Part shown: one piece after another, positions 46,107 to 55,063 of the stretch
Numbering within the stretch: the first letter of the stretch is position 1
How the letters are laid out: the number at the start of each line of letters is the position of its first letter
DNA from: Slackia sp.
Lineage (GTDB): Bacteria; Actinomycetota; Coriobacteriia; Anaerosomatales; Anaerosomataceae
Reading direction: 5' to 3'
Assembly: GCA_020725885.1 (NCBI GenBank)
Contig: DYEA01000017.1
Coordinates: forward strand, 62,001-126,000
Length of the DNA: 64,000 nt
Made by a program: the position numbers and the translations under genes
Notes under the pieces: generated by a model
What the model was told of the DNA's origin: nothing
Databases searched by the model: none
What the model saw: the letters and a program-made list of their open reading frames with translations, nothing else

Positions 46107-47021
46107 ATGCTGGGCTCGAGCCTTTCGCTCCGCAAAGCGAAGGTCGCTGTCGCCTCCGGGAAAGGCGGGACGGGCAAGACGCTCGTCGCGACGAACCTGG
46201 CGGTCGCGGCCGCGCGCGCAGGCACGCCCACGGCTCTCGTCGACTGTGACGTGGAGGCGCCGAACGACGCGCTGTTCTTCGACGCTGAGCCGCTCGGCTC
46301 ATCCGAGGTGACGTTCCCGCTTGCTGAGGTCGACGCGGATGCGTGCACCGGCTGCGGTGTCTGCCGCGACGTGTGCGCGTACGGCGCGATCCGCATCCTC
46401 GGCGGGAAGGCCGTGGTGTTCGAGGAGCTGTGCCACGGCTGCGGGCGATGCACTCGCGCGTGCCCGGCGGGGGCGATCGGGGAGGTACCGGCGCGCGTCG
46501 GGGAGGTCGAGTGGAGCCGCGTCGCCGGCGGCGTCGCCGCGCCGAGCGTGCTCGAGGTCGTGACCGGCAGGCTCGACGTCGGGCAGGTGAAGTCGCCGGA
46601 CGTCATCCGCGTGGCCCGCAAGCGCGGAACTGTGTTCGCGCGCCCGCTCACCGTCCTCGATTCGCCGCCCGGCGTCTCGTGCTCGGCGGTCGCCGCGATG
46701 CGCGGCGCAGACGCGCTCGTGCTCGTCACCGAGCCGACGCCGTTCGGGCTGCACGACCTGGCCCTCGCCGTCAGGCTTGGGAAGACGCTCGAGGTCCCGA
46801 TGGGGATCGTGGTGAACCGTGACGGTTCCGGCGAGGCCGACATCGACGGGTTCGCGGCCTCAGAAGGGCTGCCCGTGCTGCTGCGCATCCCGTTCGACCG
46901 CAGGGTCGCGGAGATATACGCGCGCGGCGGCCTGGTGATCGACGAGCACCCGGATGGGGCGCGGTGGTTCTCGACTCTGCTCGAAGCAGTGAGCGTGCTG
47001 GTCGGGAGGGCCGAAGGATGA
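46107..47021 (+). CDS. MinD/Mrp-type ATPase with inserted ferredoxin domain (first)
   Basis: A 304-residue P-loop ATPase of the MinD/Mrp superfamily. The deviant Walker A SGKGGTGKT is at about 17-25. An inserted 2x4Fe-4S ferredoxin domain has cysteines 80/83/86/90 and 109/112/115/119. The later LDSPPGVSCSAVAAM block is the Walker B region. These proteins always occur in pairs and are thought to move or insert Fe-S or metal clusters. The gene is followed by its partner in an ATGA overlap. Confidence 0.93.
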   Translation: MLGSSLSLRKAKVAVASGKGGTGKTLVATNLAVAAARAGTPTALVDCDVEAPNDALFFDAEPLGSSEVTFPLAEVDADACTGCGVCRDVCAYGAIRILGGKAVVFEELCHGCGRCTRACPAGAIGEVPARVGEVEWSRVAGGVAAPSVLEVVTGRLDVGQVKSPDVIRVARKRGTVFARPLTVLDSPPGVSCSAVAAMRGADALVLVTEPTPFGLHDLALAVRLGKTLEVPMGIVVNRDGSGEADIDGFAASEGLPVLLRIPFDRRVAEIYARGGLVIDEHPDGARWFSTLLEAVSVLVGRAEG

Positions 47022-47941
47022 GGACGGTCGTCTTCGCGTCTGGCAAAGGCGGCACCGGCAAGACGACGCTGACGGCGCTTGCGGCGCACGCGTGGGCTCC
47101 TCGGAGGATCGTGCTTGCCGACTGCGACGTGGAAGCCGCGAACCTGCCGATCGCGCTCGGCGCTCGCGAGACCAGCGCTCGGCCGTTCGCGGGCGGCGGG
47201 GTCGCCGTGATCGACCAGGACGTCTGCCGCGGGTGCGGCGCGTGCGCGCGCGTCTGCCGCTTCGACGCGATCGTCCCTGGCCGCAGCGGGTCGCGGCCGA
47301 CGCTCATGGTGGACGCGTTCGCGTGCGAAGGGTGCGGCGCGTGCGTCGAGCAGTGCCCGGACGGAGCCATCTCGATGACAGGCACGATCGCCGGCAGGGT
47401 GGTGGAGGCGGTCTCGGCGGCCGGCCCCATCGTGTACGGCGAGCTGGAGCCCGGCGAAGACCTCTCAGGCAAGCTGGTCACGGAGGTGCGAGGCGCTGCT
47501 GGCCGCATCGCCGAGACAAGCGGCGCCGATCTCGTCCTCGTGGACGGCCCGCCAGGCGTGGGTTGCCCCGTGATCGCGTCTGTGACCAACGTCGATCTGC
47601 TCGTCGCGGTGGCCGAGCCCACCATCTCGGGCGAGCACGACCTTGCGCGTCTCGTCGACCTCGCACGGCGCTTGAAGGTCGGCGTCGCGGTGGTGCTCAA
47701 CAAGGCCGACCTGTCGGATATCGGCGCGGACCGCATCCGTGACCTCGCCGCGCGCGAAGGGCTCCCGCTTCTCGGCGAGATCCCCTTCGACGAGACGCTC
47801 GCACGGACGTTGCACGATCTCGCTGCTGGTGCGGCCTTCGAAGACGTGCTGGCGAGCGGGTCGCCCGGTATCCTCGCGGCCCGCGACGCTATCACGGCCG
47901 CCGGGGCGCTCCTGGAGGAGCCCGCCGCTCCCGTGCGCTAG
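47018..47941 (+). CDS. MinD/Mrp-type ATPase with inserted ferredoxin domain (second)
   Basis: The 307-residue partner of the previous ATPase. Walker A SGKGGTGKT is at about 8-16, and the ferredoxin insert has cysteines 70/73/76/80 and 103/106/109/113. Walker B region is VLVDGPPGVGCPVIA. ATG 47018 overlaps the stop of the first and has GGGAGG upstream. The two probably form a heterodimer. The set PadR, NifX, NifX, MinD-Fd, MinD-Fd ends here; folE begins 33 nt later. Confidence 0.93.
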   Translation: MRTVVFASGKGGTGKTTLTALAAHAWAPRRIVLADCDVEAANLPIALGARETSARPFAGGGVAVIDQDVCRGCGACARVCRFDAIVPGRSGSRPTLMVDAFACEGCGACVEQCPDGAISMTGTIAGRVVEAVSAAGPIVYGELEPGEDLSGKLVTEVRGAAGRIAETSGADLVLVDGPPGVGCPVIASVTNVDLLVAVAEPTISGEHDLARLVDLARRLKVGVAVVLNKADLSDIGADRIRDLAAREGLPLLGEIPFDETLARTLHDLAAGAAFEDVLASGSPGILAARDAITAAGALLEEPAAPVR

Positions 47942-47974
47942 AATCGGCGTGTCGTCGAGCGCAAGGGAGCGCGC

Positions 47975-48541
47975 ATGGACCGCGAGAAGATCGAGCGCGG
48001 CGTCCGCCTGATCCTCGAAGGCATCGGAGAGGATCCGCAGCGCGAGGGCCTGATCGAGACGCCGCGGCGGGTCGCCGACATGTACGAGGAGATCTTTGCG
48101 GGGCTTGCACAGGACCCCGCGGAGCACTTCTGCGTGACGTTCTCCGAGGACCACCAGGAGATGGTCCTCGTGCGCGACATCCCGCTCTATTCCGTGTGCG
48201 AGCACCACCTCGTGCCGTTCATGGGCCGCGCGCACGTCGCGTACATCCCGGGCAAGCACGGCCGCATCTGCGGGCTGTCGAAGCTGGCGCGCGTCGTGGA
48301 CGTCTACGCGCGCCGTCCGCAGGTGCAGGAGCGGATGACCTCGCAGATCGCCGACACGATCGTCGAGCACCTCGACCCGCAAGGCGTGCTCGTCGTCATC
48401 GAGGCCGAGCACCTGTGCATGTCCATGCGCGGCGTCAAGAAGCCGGGGGCGATCACCACCACCTCGGCCGTGCGCGGCATCTTCGCGCGCAACATCGCGA
48501 CGCGGGCCGAAGCGATGTCGCTCATCAAGGGAGCGCGGTAG
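47975..48541 (+). CDS. folE: GTP cyclohydrolase I
   Basis: Converts GTP to dihydroneopterin triphosphate. The 188-residue enzyme shows the zinc block [21 protein letters not shown] and the C-terminal [17 protein letters not shown] with the second zinc cysteine. ATG 47975 has AAGGGAG upstream. A TAGAAT -10-like hexamer (47939-47944) at the end of the previous gene may give it its own promoter. It starts the folate run. Confidence 0.97.
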   Translation: MDREKIERGVRLILEGIGEDPQREGLIETPRRVADMYEEIFAGLAQDPAEHFCVTFSEDHQEMVLVRDIPLYSVCEHHLVPFMGRAHVAYIPGKHGRICGLSKLARVVDVYARRPQVQERMTSQIADTIVEHLDPQGVLVVIEAEHLCMSMRGVKKPGAITTTSAVRGIFARNIATRAEAMSLIKGAR

Positions 48542-48549
48542 GAGGCGCG

Positions 48550-49404
48550 ATGGCCGGAGTGTGGCGCTGCGGGCGGCACGCGCTTGCGCTTGAGCGCACG
48601 CTCGTCATGGGCATCGTGAACGTGACGCCGGACTCGTTCTCCGACGGCGGCGATTATGCCACGGCCGAGGCCGCGGTGGAGCACGGGCTTCGGCTCGTGG
48701 AGGAGGGCGCGGACATCCTCGACGTCGGCGGCGAGTCGACGCGGCCGGGCTCGCAGGAGGTCCCCTCAGAGGTGGAGGCGGCCCGCGTGCTGCCCGTGGT
48801 CGAGCGGCTCGCGCGCGAAACCGGGGTGCCCATCTCGGTCGACACACGGCACGCGGAGGTCGCTCGCGCGGCGCTCGGTGCAGGCGCGAGCATCGTCAAC
48901 GACGTCTCCGGCTTCCGCGACCCGGCTATGGTCGAGGTGGCTGCGGGAAGCGACGCAGGCCTCGTCGTGATGCACATGCTCGGAGAGCCGAGGACGATGC
49001 AGGCGGACCCGCGCTACGGCGACGTGGTGGCCGAGGTGAAGGCGTTCCTTGCGCAGCGTGCGGAAGCGCTCAAGGCGGCGGGCGTCGGGGCGGACCGCAT
49101 CTGCGTCGACCCGGGTATCGGGTTCGGCAAGACGCTCGAGCACAACCTCGCGCTTCTCCGCGCGCTGCCGCAGCTCGGGGAGCTCGGCTACCCCGTGCTC
49201 GTCGGCGCGTCCCGCAAGCGCATGATCGGCGACATCACCGGCGAGGCGGAGCCCAAGCGCCGGCTCGGCGGCAGCGTGGGGGTCGCGGTGTGGGCGGCTG
49301 TGCACGGCGCTGCGGTGGTGCGCGTGCACGACGTCCGCGAGACGCGGCAGGCGCTTGCGGTTTGGGAGGCGCTCGTAAGCGGGTGGCCGGGGGGTGCGGC
49401 GTGA
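48550..49404 (+). CDS. folP: Dihydropteroate synthase
   Basis: Joins the pterin pyrophosphate to p-aminobenzoate. The 284-residue protein has the N-terminal signature MGIVNVTPDSFSDGG, ILDVGGESTRPGS and the C-terminal VGASRKRMIG block. ATG 48550 has a GGAGG site 4 nt upstream; longer frames lie inside folE. It overlaps the folK start by 4 nt. Confidence 0.97.
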   Translation: MAGVWRCGRHALALERTLVMGIVNVTPDSFSDGGDYATAEAAVEHGLRLVEEGADILDVGGESTRPGSQEVPSEVEAARVLPVVERLARETGVPISVDTRHAEVARAALGAGASIVNDVSGFRDPAMVEVAAGSDAGLVVMHMLGEPRTMQADPRYGDVVAEVKAFLAQRAEALKAAGVGADRICVDPGIGFGKTLEHNLALLRALPQLGELGYPVLVGASRKRMIGDITGEAEPKRRLGGSVGVAVWAAVHGAAVVRVHDVRETRQALAVWEALVSGWPGGAA

Positions 49405-50459
49405 GCGAGCTCGACGACGCGTACCGGCGCACGCTTCGCGGCTTCGGGGACGCGGAGGTCGACGACCCCGAGGCGCTCGAGCGCGCTGAGGCTGCGGTCC
49501 GCGGCGAAGCGCCCGGCGTGCCTCGGGTGCGCGCGACGTCGGGCGAGCCGGGGCTCCCGCACTGGCGCGCGCTCCTGCGGTGGCCCGTGAGCGAGGAGGT
49601 GCGACACCGCTCGCTCGCGATGCTCGGGCTCGGCTCGAACTTGGGCGACCGCGCCGCGACCATCGCTGAGGCGCTGCGCCGCATCGACGCCGTCGCCGAC
49701 ACCACCGTTGCGGTCGTCAGCCACCTGTACGAGTCCGAGCCGTGGGGCTCGCCCGACCAGCCTCCGTACGCGAACGCGGTCGCGGCGGTGGCTACCGTGC
49801 TCCGGGCCGACCAGCTGCTCGAGGAGTGCCAGCGCATAGAGAGCGAGCTCGGGCGCGTGCGCGACGGCACGCGGTGGGGGCCGCGCACGATCGACGTCGA
49901 CGTCCTGCTATTCGACGACGAGGAGTGGGACAGCCCACGCCTGACGATCCCGCACCCTCGCATGCGGGAGCGGGAGTTCGTCGTGGTGCCGCTGCTCGAG
50001 ATCGTCCCAGAGGTGACGCTGCCGGACGGCACGGCGCTCCGCCGCGAGGACGCGGTGTACGGCCGCGTGACGCGCGTGCTGGGGCGGGTTCCCGGCTTCG
50101 AGCGTCTTACGCCGCCTGAGCCCCGGCGCAGCGATGCTGCGGAGTTCATACCGGAGGATTCCGCGTTCGGTGAGGGGGCCGCAGCCGCGCTCGATTCGGC
50201 TGGGGCGGCGGCCCAAGCGAGCGCCGCTGGCTGGGTCGTGATCGAGGAACGTGCGAGAGGAGACCTGGGAACCCTGCTCCACAAAGGGCTCCTGGAGGGC
50301 GCCGGCATCCCCGTGGTGACCGAACCGCCCGAAGGGGTGTTCCCGCTCCCTGGCGTCGTGCGGCTGCTTGTCCCGAAGGACCGCGAGGCCGAAGCGCGCC
50401 GGCTGCTCCTGGAGGCGCGAGCGGCGGGTCACGAGCTGGAGTCGCTCGAAGACGAGTAG
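49401..50459 (+). CDS. folK: HPPK with unknown N-terminal part and DUF2007-like tail
   Basis: Residues about 74-225 are 6-hydroxymethyl-7,8-dihydropterin pyrophosphokinase (GLGSNLGD at 76-83, signature RWGPRTIDVDVLLF at 158-171). The usual HPPK length is about 160; this protein has 352 residues. The first 70 residues are not recognised. The last 80 (WVVIEERARGDLGTLLHKGLLEGAGIPV, then VRLLVPKDREAEARRLL) look like the DUF2007 signal-transduction-like domain. The fusion order is unknown-HPPK-linker-DUF2007. GTG 49401 overlaps folP. No folB (dihydroneopterin aldolase) is present between folE and folK, where it often lies. Confidence 0.9.
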   Translation: MSELDDAYRRTLRGFGDAEVDDPEALERAEAAVRGEAPGVPRVRATSGEPGLPHWRALLRWPVSEEVRHRSLAMLGLGSNLGDRAATIAEALRRIDAVADTTVAVVSHLYESEPWGSPDQPPYANAVAAVATVLRADQLLEECQRIESELGRVRDGTRWGPRTIDVDVLLFDDEEWDSPRLTIPHPRMREREFVVVPLLEIVPEVTLPDGTALRREDAVYGRVTRVLGRVPGFERLTPPEPRRSDAAEFIPEDSAFGEGAAAALDSAGAAAQASAAGWVVIEERARGDLGTLLHKGLLEGAGIPVVTEPPEGVFPLPGVVRLLVPKDREAEARRLLLEARAAGHELESLEDE

Positions 50460-50463
50460 GCCG

Positions 50464-51072
50464 CTACGGCTCCGGCTCGCCCAGGAGGACGCGTACGACG
50501 GCGAGCGCCTGGTGCGCCGCCACGAGCGCGACGCGCGGCGCGACGAGCGCGTGCCCGTCTGCGGGCGTCTCCGCGTCCCCGCACAGCCACACGGCCTCGC
50601 CGAGCCGCTGTGTGACGACGCGGTCCGCCGGTCCTGTGCCCGCGATGCCCGAGGCGGCCACGAGCGGCGTGTCCGGCAAGGCGTCGCAGCACGTGGCGAT
50701 GACCGCGGCCTTCGTCTCGGCGGCGTCCACAGCCTCCACGATCGCGTTGCAGCCCCCGAAGATCGCCGCGACGTTCTCGCCGGTCACGCGCACCCGATGC
50801 AGCTCCAGCCGGACATCCGGTCGGATGCGCAGCAGGTTCGCCGCAAGCGCGTCGGTCTTCGCGAGGCCGACCTGGTCGAGGAAGTAGAACTGCCGGTCGA
50901 GGTTGCCGGCTTCGACGGCGTCAGGATCGGCGAGCACCAAGGCTCCGACTCCCGCACGCACGAGCATCCAGGCGACGTTCGACCCGAGCCCTCCGAGTCC
51001 GATGATGCCGACCCGAGTGCGGGCAAGGCGGCCGAGGATCGCTTCTTCCTCGGACGGCGACACCGGCCTCAC
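50464..51072 (-). CDS. ThiF/MoeB-family adenylyltransferase
   Basis: A 202-residue E1-like enzyme. The nucleotide block GIIGLGGLGSNVAWML and LADPDAVEAGNLDRQF are typical. It would activate the C-terminal Gly-Gly of a small sulfur-carrier protein with ATP. The MoaD-like gene overlaps its start, so that protein is the likely substrate. It is convergent with folK, 4 nt away. MoeB, ThiF and tungsten-cofactor variants cannot be told apart by eye. Confidence 0.9.
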   Translation of the reverse strand: MRPVSPSEEEAILGRLARTRVGIIGLGGLGSNVAWMLVRAGVGALVLADPDAVEAGNLDRQFYFLDQVGLAKTDALAANLLRIRPDVRLELHRVRVTGENVAAIFGGCNAIVEAVDAAETKAAVIATCCDALPDTPLVAASGIAGTGPADRVVTQRLGEAVWLCGDAETPADGHALVAPRVALVAAHQALAVVRVLLGEPEP

Positions 51073-51305
51073 CCGCCCGCGACCGGCGGGAACACCGCAA
51101 GCCGGTCGCCGTCGTGCAGAGGCTGCTCGTCGTGCGCGTGCCTGCCGTTGACGAAGACGACGCGGGGCTCGTCGGGAAGCCCGAGCATGGAGATGACCTG
51201 CCCGACGGTCGTCCCGTCGGGCAGGTCGATCGTCTGCTCGTGTCCGTCCCCGCCATCAGGCAGGTAGCGCCTCAGCGACGCAAAGAGCGCGAGCTCGACA
51301 CGCAC
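51069..51305 (-). CDS. MoaD/ThiS-family sulfur carrier
   Basis: A 78-residue ubiquitin-fold sulfur carrier that ends in VAGG, the Gly-Gly that is thiocarboxylated. The body (LFASLRRYLPDG, TVGQVISMLGLPDEPRVVFVNGRHAHDEQPLHDGDRLAVFPPVAGG) fits MoaD better than ThiS. Its stop overlaps the thiF-like start. It follows the AOR gene by 9 nt, so sulfur for the pterin cofactor of that enzyme is the likely use. Confidence 0.95.
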   Translation of the reverse strand: MRVELALFASLRRYLPDGGDGHEQTIDLPDGTTVGQVISMLGLPDEPRVVFVNGRHAHDEQPLHDGDRLAVFPPVAGG

Positions 51306-51314
51306 GGTTTCGCC

Positions 51315-53105
51315 TCACGCACCCGGCTTGGAGATGCCCATCTTGGCAGCCGTCTCCGGCACGAAGTCGAAGACTGCGTCGAGGTCGCTTTCCGGCACCG
51401 AGAACACCGCCTCGTGCGGGGGCAGCTTCTCCTCGTAGAAGAACCTTGGCAGCCGGTCGTCTTCGGCCTTGAAGCCCACGGCCTCGTTGTAGAGGCGCTC
51501 CATCGCGAGCGTCTCCTTGCCGAGCTCCATGAGGGCGTCCGCGTCCCACTTCTGACCGGTGTGCGCTGTCGCCATCTCGAAGATGGCGTCGAACGCAGCC
51601 GGGATGTCGAGCACCGCGAACGCCACGAAGATGCACAGGCCCATGGAATCCAGCATGCCGGTCGCGATCTGCAGGCCCTTGGAGAGCTCGGCCTGCCCGT
51701 CCGGCTTGAGCGGGTCAACGGAGCCGCCGACGTTCAGGACGTTGGCCGTGATGGAGTAGCCGGCCGTGTGGTCCGCGCCCATCGGCGAGGTGGCGTACGT
51801 CACGCCGATGCCCTGGATCGGACGCGGGTCGTACGCCGGGAGGCCCTGGTGTTTGACGACCGGGATGCGTTTGACGCCGAACGCCTTGCCCGTCGCCTCC
51901 GCCCCGTCGCCGAGGATCCGGCCGAGGTCCGTGCCTTTGCGGACCTCCTCTTCGAGCAGCCTGAGCGCGCCCTTGCCGTCTCCGAACGCGAGCCGGCCCG
52001 ACTCCATGTACACGCCGAGCATGACGCCCGTCTCGATGGTGTCGATGCCGATGTCGCCGCACGCGCGGTCGAGCGCTGCGACGTCGTCCAGGTCGCCGAT
52101 TCCGCAGTCAGCGCCGAGCGACCACACGCTCTCGTACTCGGGACCCTTCGTGAGGTAGGAGCCGTCCTTGTCGACCCAGTAGCGAGAGCACTGGATGACG
52201 CAGCCGGTGTGGCAGCCGTGCTTCACGTTGCCGCCACGCTCGAGCGTGACCTCCCGCTGTTTCTCGCCGGAGATGTTCTCGACGAGCTCGAACCGTCCGC
52301 TCGAGAAGTTGCGGGTCGGGTAGCCGCCCGCCTCGTTGATGATGTTGGCGAGGATGTTCGTCCCGTACGTCGGAAGGCCTTGGCCCGTCACCGCGTGCTC
52401 GCGCAGCGCCGCCGCGAACTTCTTGACGGCCGCGTTGAAGGCGTCGCGGTCGGCGTGCTCGACCGTGGGAAGGCCCTCGTCCACGATGACGATCGCCTTG
52501 ACGCCCTTCGAGCCCATGACGGCGCCGAGCCCGCCGCGTCCGCAGAAGCGGTTCGGATAGCCGTCTGGGTCGCTCACGGCGATGCCGGCCATCTTCATGC
52601 CCATCTCGCCAGCCGGTCCGATCGTGATGGTTGCATACCGCTTGACGTCGCCCATCTTCTGCTTGATGCCGTCGGCCACGGCGTAGTTGCCGGCGCCGGC
52701 CCACTCGTCCACGCGCTCAAGCGAGACCGACCCGTCCGACGCGATCTTGATGAGGTAGCGTGCATCCTTGTCTGCTGGAGCGCCCTCGATGACCAGCGCC
52801 GCGATCCCGAGCTTCGCGAGCGCGTGCGCCGCCTGGCCGCCGGAGTTCGACTCCTTGATGCCGCCGGTGAGCGGGCTCTTCGCACCGGCCGAGAGGCGAC
52901 CGCCGTTCGGTGCGGTCGTCCCGCCGAGGATGCCTGGTGCGAAGACGAGTTTGTTCTCCGGGCCGAGCGGATCCGCCGCAGGCGGGACCTCGGAGAACAC
53001 GATCGCGTCCGTCAGAGCGCGACCGCCGTAGCGCGACCACTTCTCGGGCAGCGGCTCGGTCTTCACGCTCAGATCGGACATGTCGACGCGCACGATCTTC
53101 TTCAT
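51315..53105 (-). CDS. aor: Aldehyde:ferredoxin oxidoreductase (tungsten type)
   Basis: Pterin-dependent oxidoreductase of 596 residues that oxidises aldehydes to acids with ferredoxin. The 4Fe-4S cysteines Cys298, Cys302, Cys306 (GCHTGCVIQC) and Cys491 (GLCIF) are visible. The GRGGLGAVMGSKGVKAI block (189-205) is typical of the family. ATG 53105 has AAGGAGG upstream; the in-frame sequence before it is not conserved. The spacing C-x3-C-x3-C fits family members outside the Pyrococcus AOR. The exact substrate cannot be told. MoaD and ThiF genes follow directly. Confidence 0.95.
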   Translation of the reverse strand: MKKIVRVDMSDLSVKTEPLPEKWSRYGGRALTDAIVFSEVPPAADPLGPENKLVFAPGILGGTTAPNGGRLSAGAKSPLTGGIKESNSGGQAAHALAKLGIAALVIEGAPADKDARYLIKIASDGSVSLERVDEWAGAGNYAVADGIKQKMGDVKRYATITIGPAGEMGMKMAGIAVSDPDGYPNRFCGRGGLGAVMGSKGVKAIVIVDEGLPTVEHADRDAFNAAVKKFAAALREHAVTGQGLPTYGTNILANIINEAGGYPTRNFSSGRFELVENISGEKQREVTLERGGNVKHGCHTGCVIQCSRYWVDKDGSYLTKGPEYESVWSLGADCGIGDLDDVAALDRACGDIGIDTIETGVMLGVYMESGRLAFGDGKGALRLLEEEVRKGTDLGRILGDGAEATGKAFGVKRIPVVKHQGLPAYDPRPIQGIGVTYATSPMGADHTAGYSITANVLNVGGSVDPLKPDGQAELSKGLQIATGMLDSMGLCIFVAFAVLDIPAAFDAIFEMATAHTGQKWDADALMELGKETLAMERLYNEAVGFKAEDDRLPRFFYEEKLPPHEAVFSVPESDLDAVFDFVPETAAKMGISKPGA

Positions 53106-53298
53106 AGGCGCCTCCTTACGTCCGCCGCGCACCCCCTGTGCGCGCGTCCAAACACTGTGTATGCCCGAACCGGCGCGTTTCATGCATTTCCTGGGCGACG
53201 CTTCTGCAAACTCGCCGGTGCTATACTTGAACGCCCACCTGCGGAGGCTGCCTGGACCTCGGGAGACGAGGCCGGGACTGCCGGAAAGGAGCGGCGAG
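53106..53298. promoter_or_regulatory. Divergent promoter region, aor / panB
   Basis: A 193-bp gap. On the plus strand TGCTATACT (TATACT at 53222-53227) is a strong extended -10 for panB, with a GGAAAGGAGCGG ribosome site before the ATG. On the minus strand a CATACA-like hexamer near 53158 precedes aor. No riboswitch or repeat is visible. Confidence 0.5.
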
Positions 53299-54186
53299 AT
53301 GAACGCTCGAAGCGGCTCTGAGCGCGTCACCGTTGCGACGTTCGCGGAGATGAAGCGCTCGGGCGATCCGATCGTGATGGTCACCGCGTACGACGCGCCG
53401 TCGGCGCGCGTCGCGGAAGCGGCCGGAGCCGACGCGATCCTCGTGGGCGACTCGCTCGGGATGGTGGTGCTCGGTCATCCCACCACGCTGCCTGTCACGC
53501 TCGAGGACATGCTGCGGCACACCGCGGCGGTCGCTCGCACCGTCACGCGGCCGCTCGTGATCGCCGACATGCCCTTCGGTTCGTACCAAGCGTCGCCGGA
53601 CGACGCCGTCGCCAACGCAGTCCGGCTGTTGGCGGAGGCGGGCGCGGCTGGCGTCAAGCTCGAAGGCGGCCGCCACGTGGCGCCGCTCGTCGAGCGCATG
53701 GTGGCTGCGGGCATCCCGGTGATGGGGCACCTCGGACTCACGCCGCAGTCGGTCAACGTGTTCGGGGGATACCGGGTACGCGCCAAGGAGGCGGCCGAGG
53801 CCATCGGGCTCGTGGAGGACGCGCTGGCCTTGGAGGCCGCCGGCGCGTTCGCGGTGGTGCTCGAGCTGGTGCCGGCGGAGGTCGCCGCGATCGTCACCGA
53901 GGAGCTGGAGATCCCGACGATCGGCATCGGCGCCGGTGCCGGCTGCGACGGGCAGGTGCAGGTCTTCCACGACCTGGTCGGGCTCTCCGGCTTCACGCCG
54001 CGCCACGCGAAGCGCTACCTCGACGCCGAGCGGCTCATGACAGAGGCGCTGAGCGCATACGTCAACGACGTGCGCTCGGGCTCGTTCCCGGCGGAGGAGA
54101 ACGCGTCCCATGCGTCGGAGGACGTCGTTGCCGAGCTGGAGACCGCGCTGCCGATCGCGGGCGGGCGCGACGACGAGGGGATGTGA
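53299..54186 (+). CDS. panB: 3-methyl-2-oxobutanoate hydroxymethyltransferase
   Basis: First step of pantothenate synthesis. The 295-residue protein has TAYDAPSARVAEAAGADAILVGDSLGMVVLGH and MGHLGLTPQSVN, typical PanB blocks. ATG 53299 is chosen for its GGAAAGGAG site; the upstream frame is in the promoter region. A short charged tail (EENASHASEDVVAELE) follows the core. Confidence 0.97.
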   Translation: MNARSGSERVTVATFAEMKRSGDPIVMVTAYDAPSARVAEAAGADAILVGDSLGMVVLGHPTTLPVTLEDMLRHTAAVARTVTRPLVIADMPFGSYQASPDDAVANAVRLLAEAGAAGVKLEGGRHVAPLVERMVAAGIPVMGHLGLTPQSVNVFGGYRVRAKEAAEAIGLVEDALALEAAGAFAVVLELVPAEVAAIVTEELEIPTIGIGAGAGCDGQVQVFHDLVGLSGFTPRHAKRYLDAERLMTEALSAYVNDVRSGSFPAEENASHASEDVVAELETALPIAGGRDDEGM

Positions 54187-54192
54187 GCACGC

Positions 54193-55041
54193 GTGGAGCA
54201 GGCCGTCTCGAAAGAAGAGGTCCGGCAGCTCGTGCTCGAGGCGCGGCGCGAGTCCAAGCGCATCGCGCTGGTGCCGACGATGGGTGCCCTCCACGAGGGG
54301 CACCTCTCGCTGGTGCGAGCGGCGCAGCAGCGCGCGGACGTCGTGGTCGTGTCGATCTTCGTGAACCCGACGCAGTTCGGGCCCGGAGAGGACTTCGAGG
54401 CATACCCGCGGGACCTCGACCGGGACCTCGCGCTGCTCGCAGCGGAAGGCGTTGATGCGGCGTTCACGCCGACCACCGAGGCGATGTATGCGTCGGGGGC
54501 GCAAGTGACCGTGGATCCGGGCCCCCTCGGCGACGTCTGGGAGGGTGCGTCCCGCCCCGGGCACTTCCGCGGCGTGTGCACGATCGTCGCGAAACTGCTC
54601 TCGCTCGTGGGTCCCGACCTGGCGTTCTTCGGCGAGAAGGACTACCAGCAGCTGGTCATCGTCCGGCGGATGGTCGCCGACCTCGACATCCCGGTCAAGA
54701 TCGTGGGGTGCCCGATCGTGCGCGACGCGGACGGGTTGGCGCTGTCTAGCCGCAACGCCTACCTCTCGCCCGGGGAGCGGCGTGCGGCGACGGTGCTGTA
54801 CCGGGCGCTCCGGGAGGCCGAGACGTTGGTGTGCGGCGGCGAGACGGATGCCGGGTTCGTCGAGCGGGCGATGCGCGACACCATCGAGGCGGAGCCGCTC
54901 GCAGCGCTCGACTACGCGGCGCTCGTCGACCCGCGCACGCTCGAGCCGGCAGCTGCCGCGCCGGGTGCCCGGGCGATCATCGCAGCGCGCGTGGGCGCGA
55001 CTCGGCTGATCGACAACATGGCGATGCCTTCGATGGCGTGA
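54193..55041 (+). CDS. panC: Pantothenate synthetase
   Basis: Joins pantoate and beta-alanine with ATP. The 282-residue enzyme has the HIGH-like VPTMGALHEGHLSL, FVNPTQFGPGEDF, FFGEKDYQQLVIVRRM and the KMSKS-equivalent SSRNAYLS. GTG 54193 lies 6 nt after panB. No panD is present here. Confidence 0.97.
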   Translation: MEQAVSKEEVRQLVLEARRESKRIALVPTMGALHEGHLSLVRAAQQRADVVVVSIFVNPTQFGPGEDFEAYPRDLDRDLALLAAEGVDAAFTPTTEAMYASGAQVTVDPGPLGDVWEGASRPGHFRGVCTIVAKLLSLVGPDLAFFGEKDYQQLVIVRRMVADLDIPVKIVGCPIVRDADGLALSSRNAYLSPGERRAATVLYRALREAETLVCGGETDAGFVERAMRDTIEAEPLAALDYAALVDPRTLEPAAAAPGARAIIAARVGATRLIDNMAMPSMA

Positions 55042-55063
55042 CGGCGCAGGGAAGGGGAGGGCG

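Noticed and set aside
45340-47941. Nitrogenase cofactor genes
   Set aside because: NifX-like domains alone do not show nitrogen fixation; no nifHDK, nifE or nifN is present in the window.
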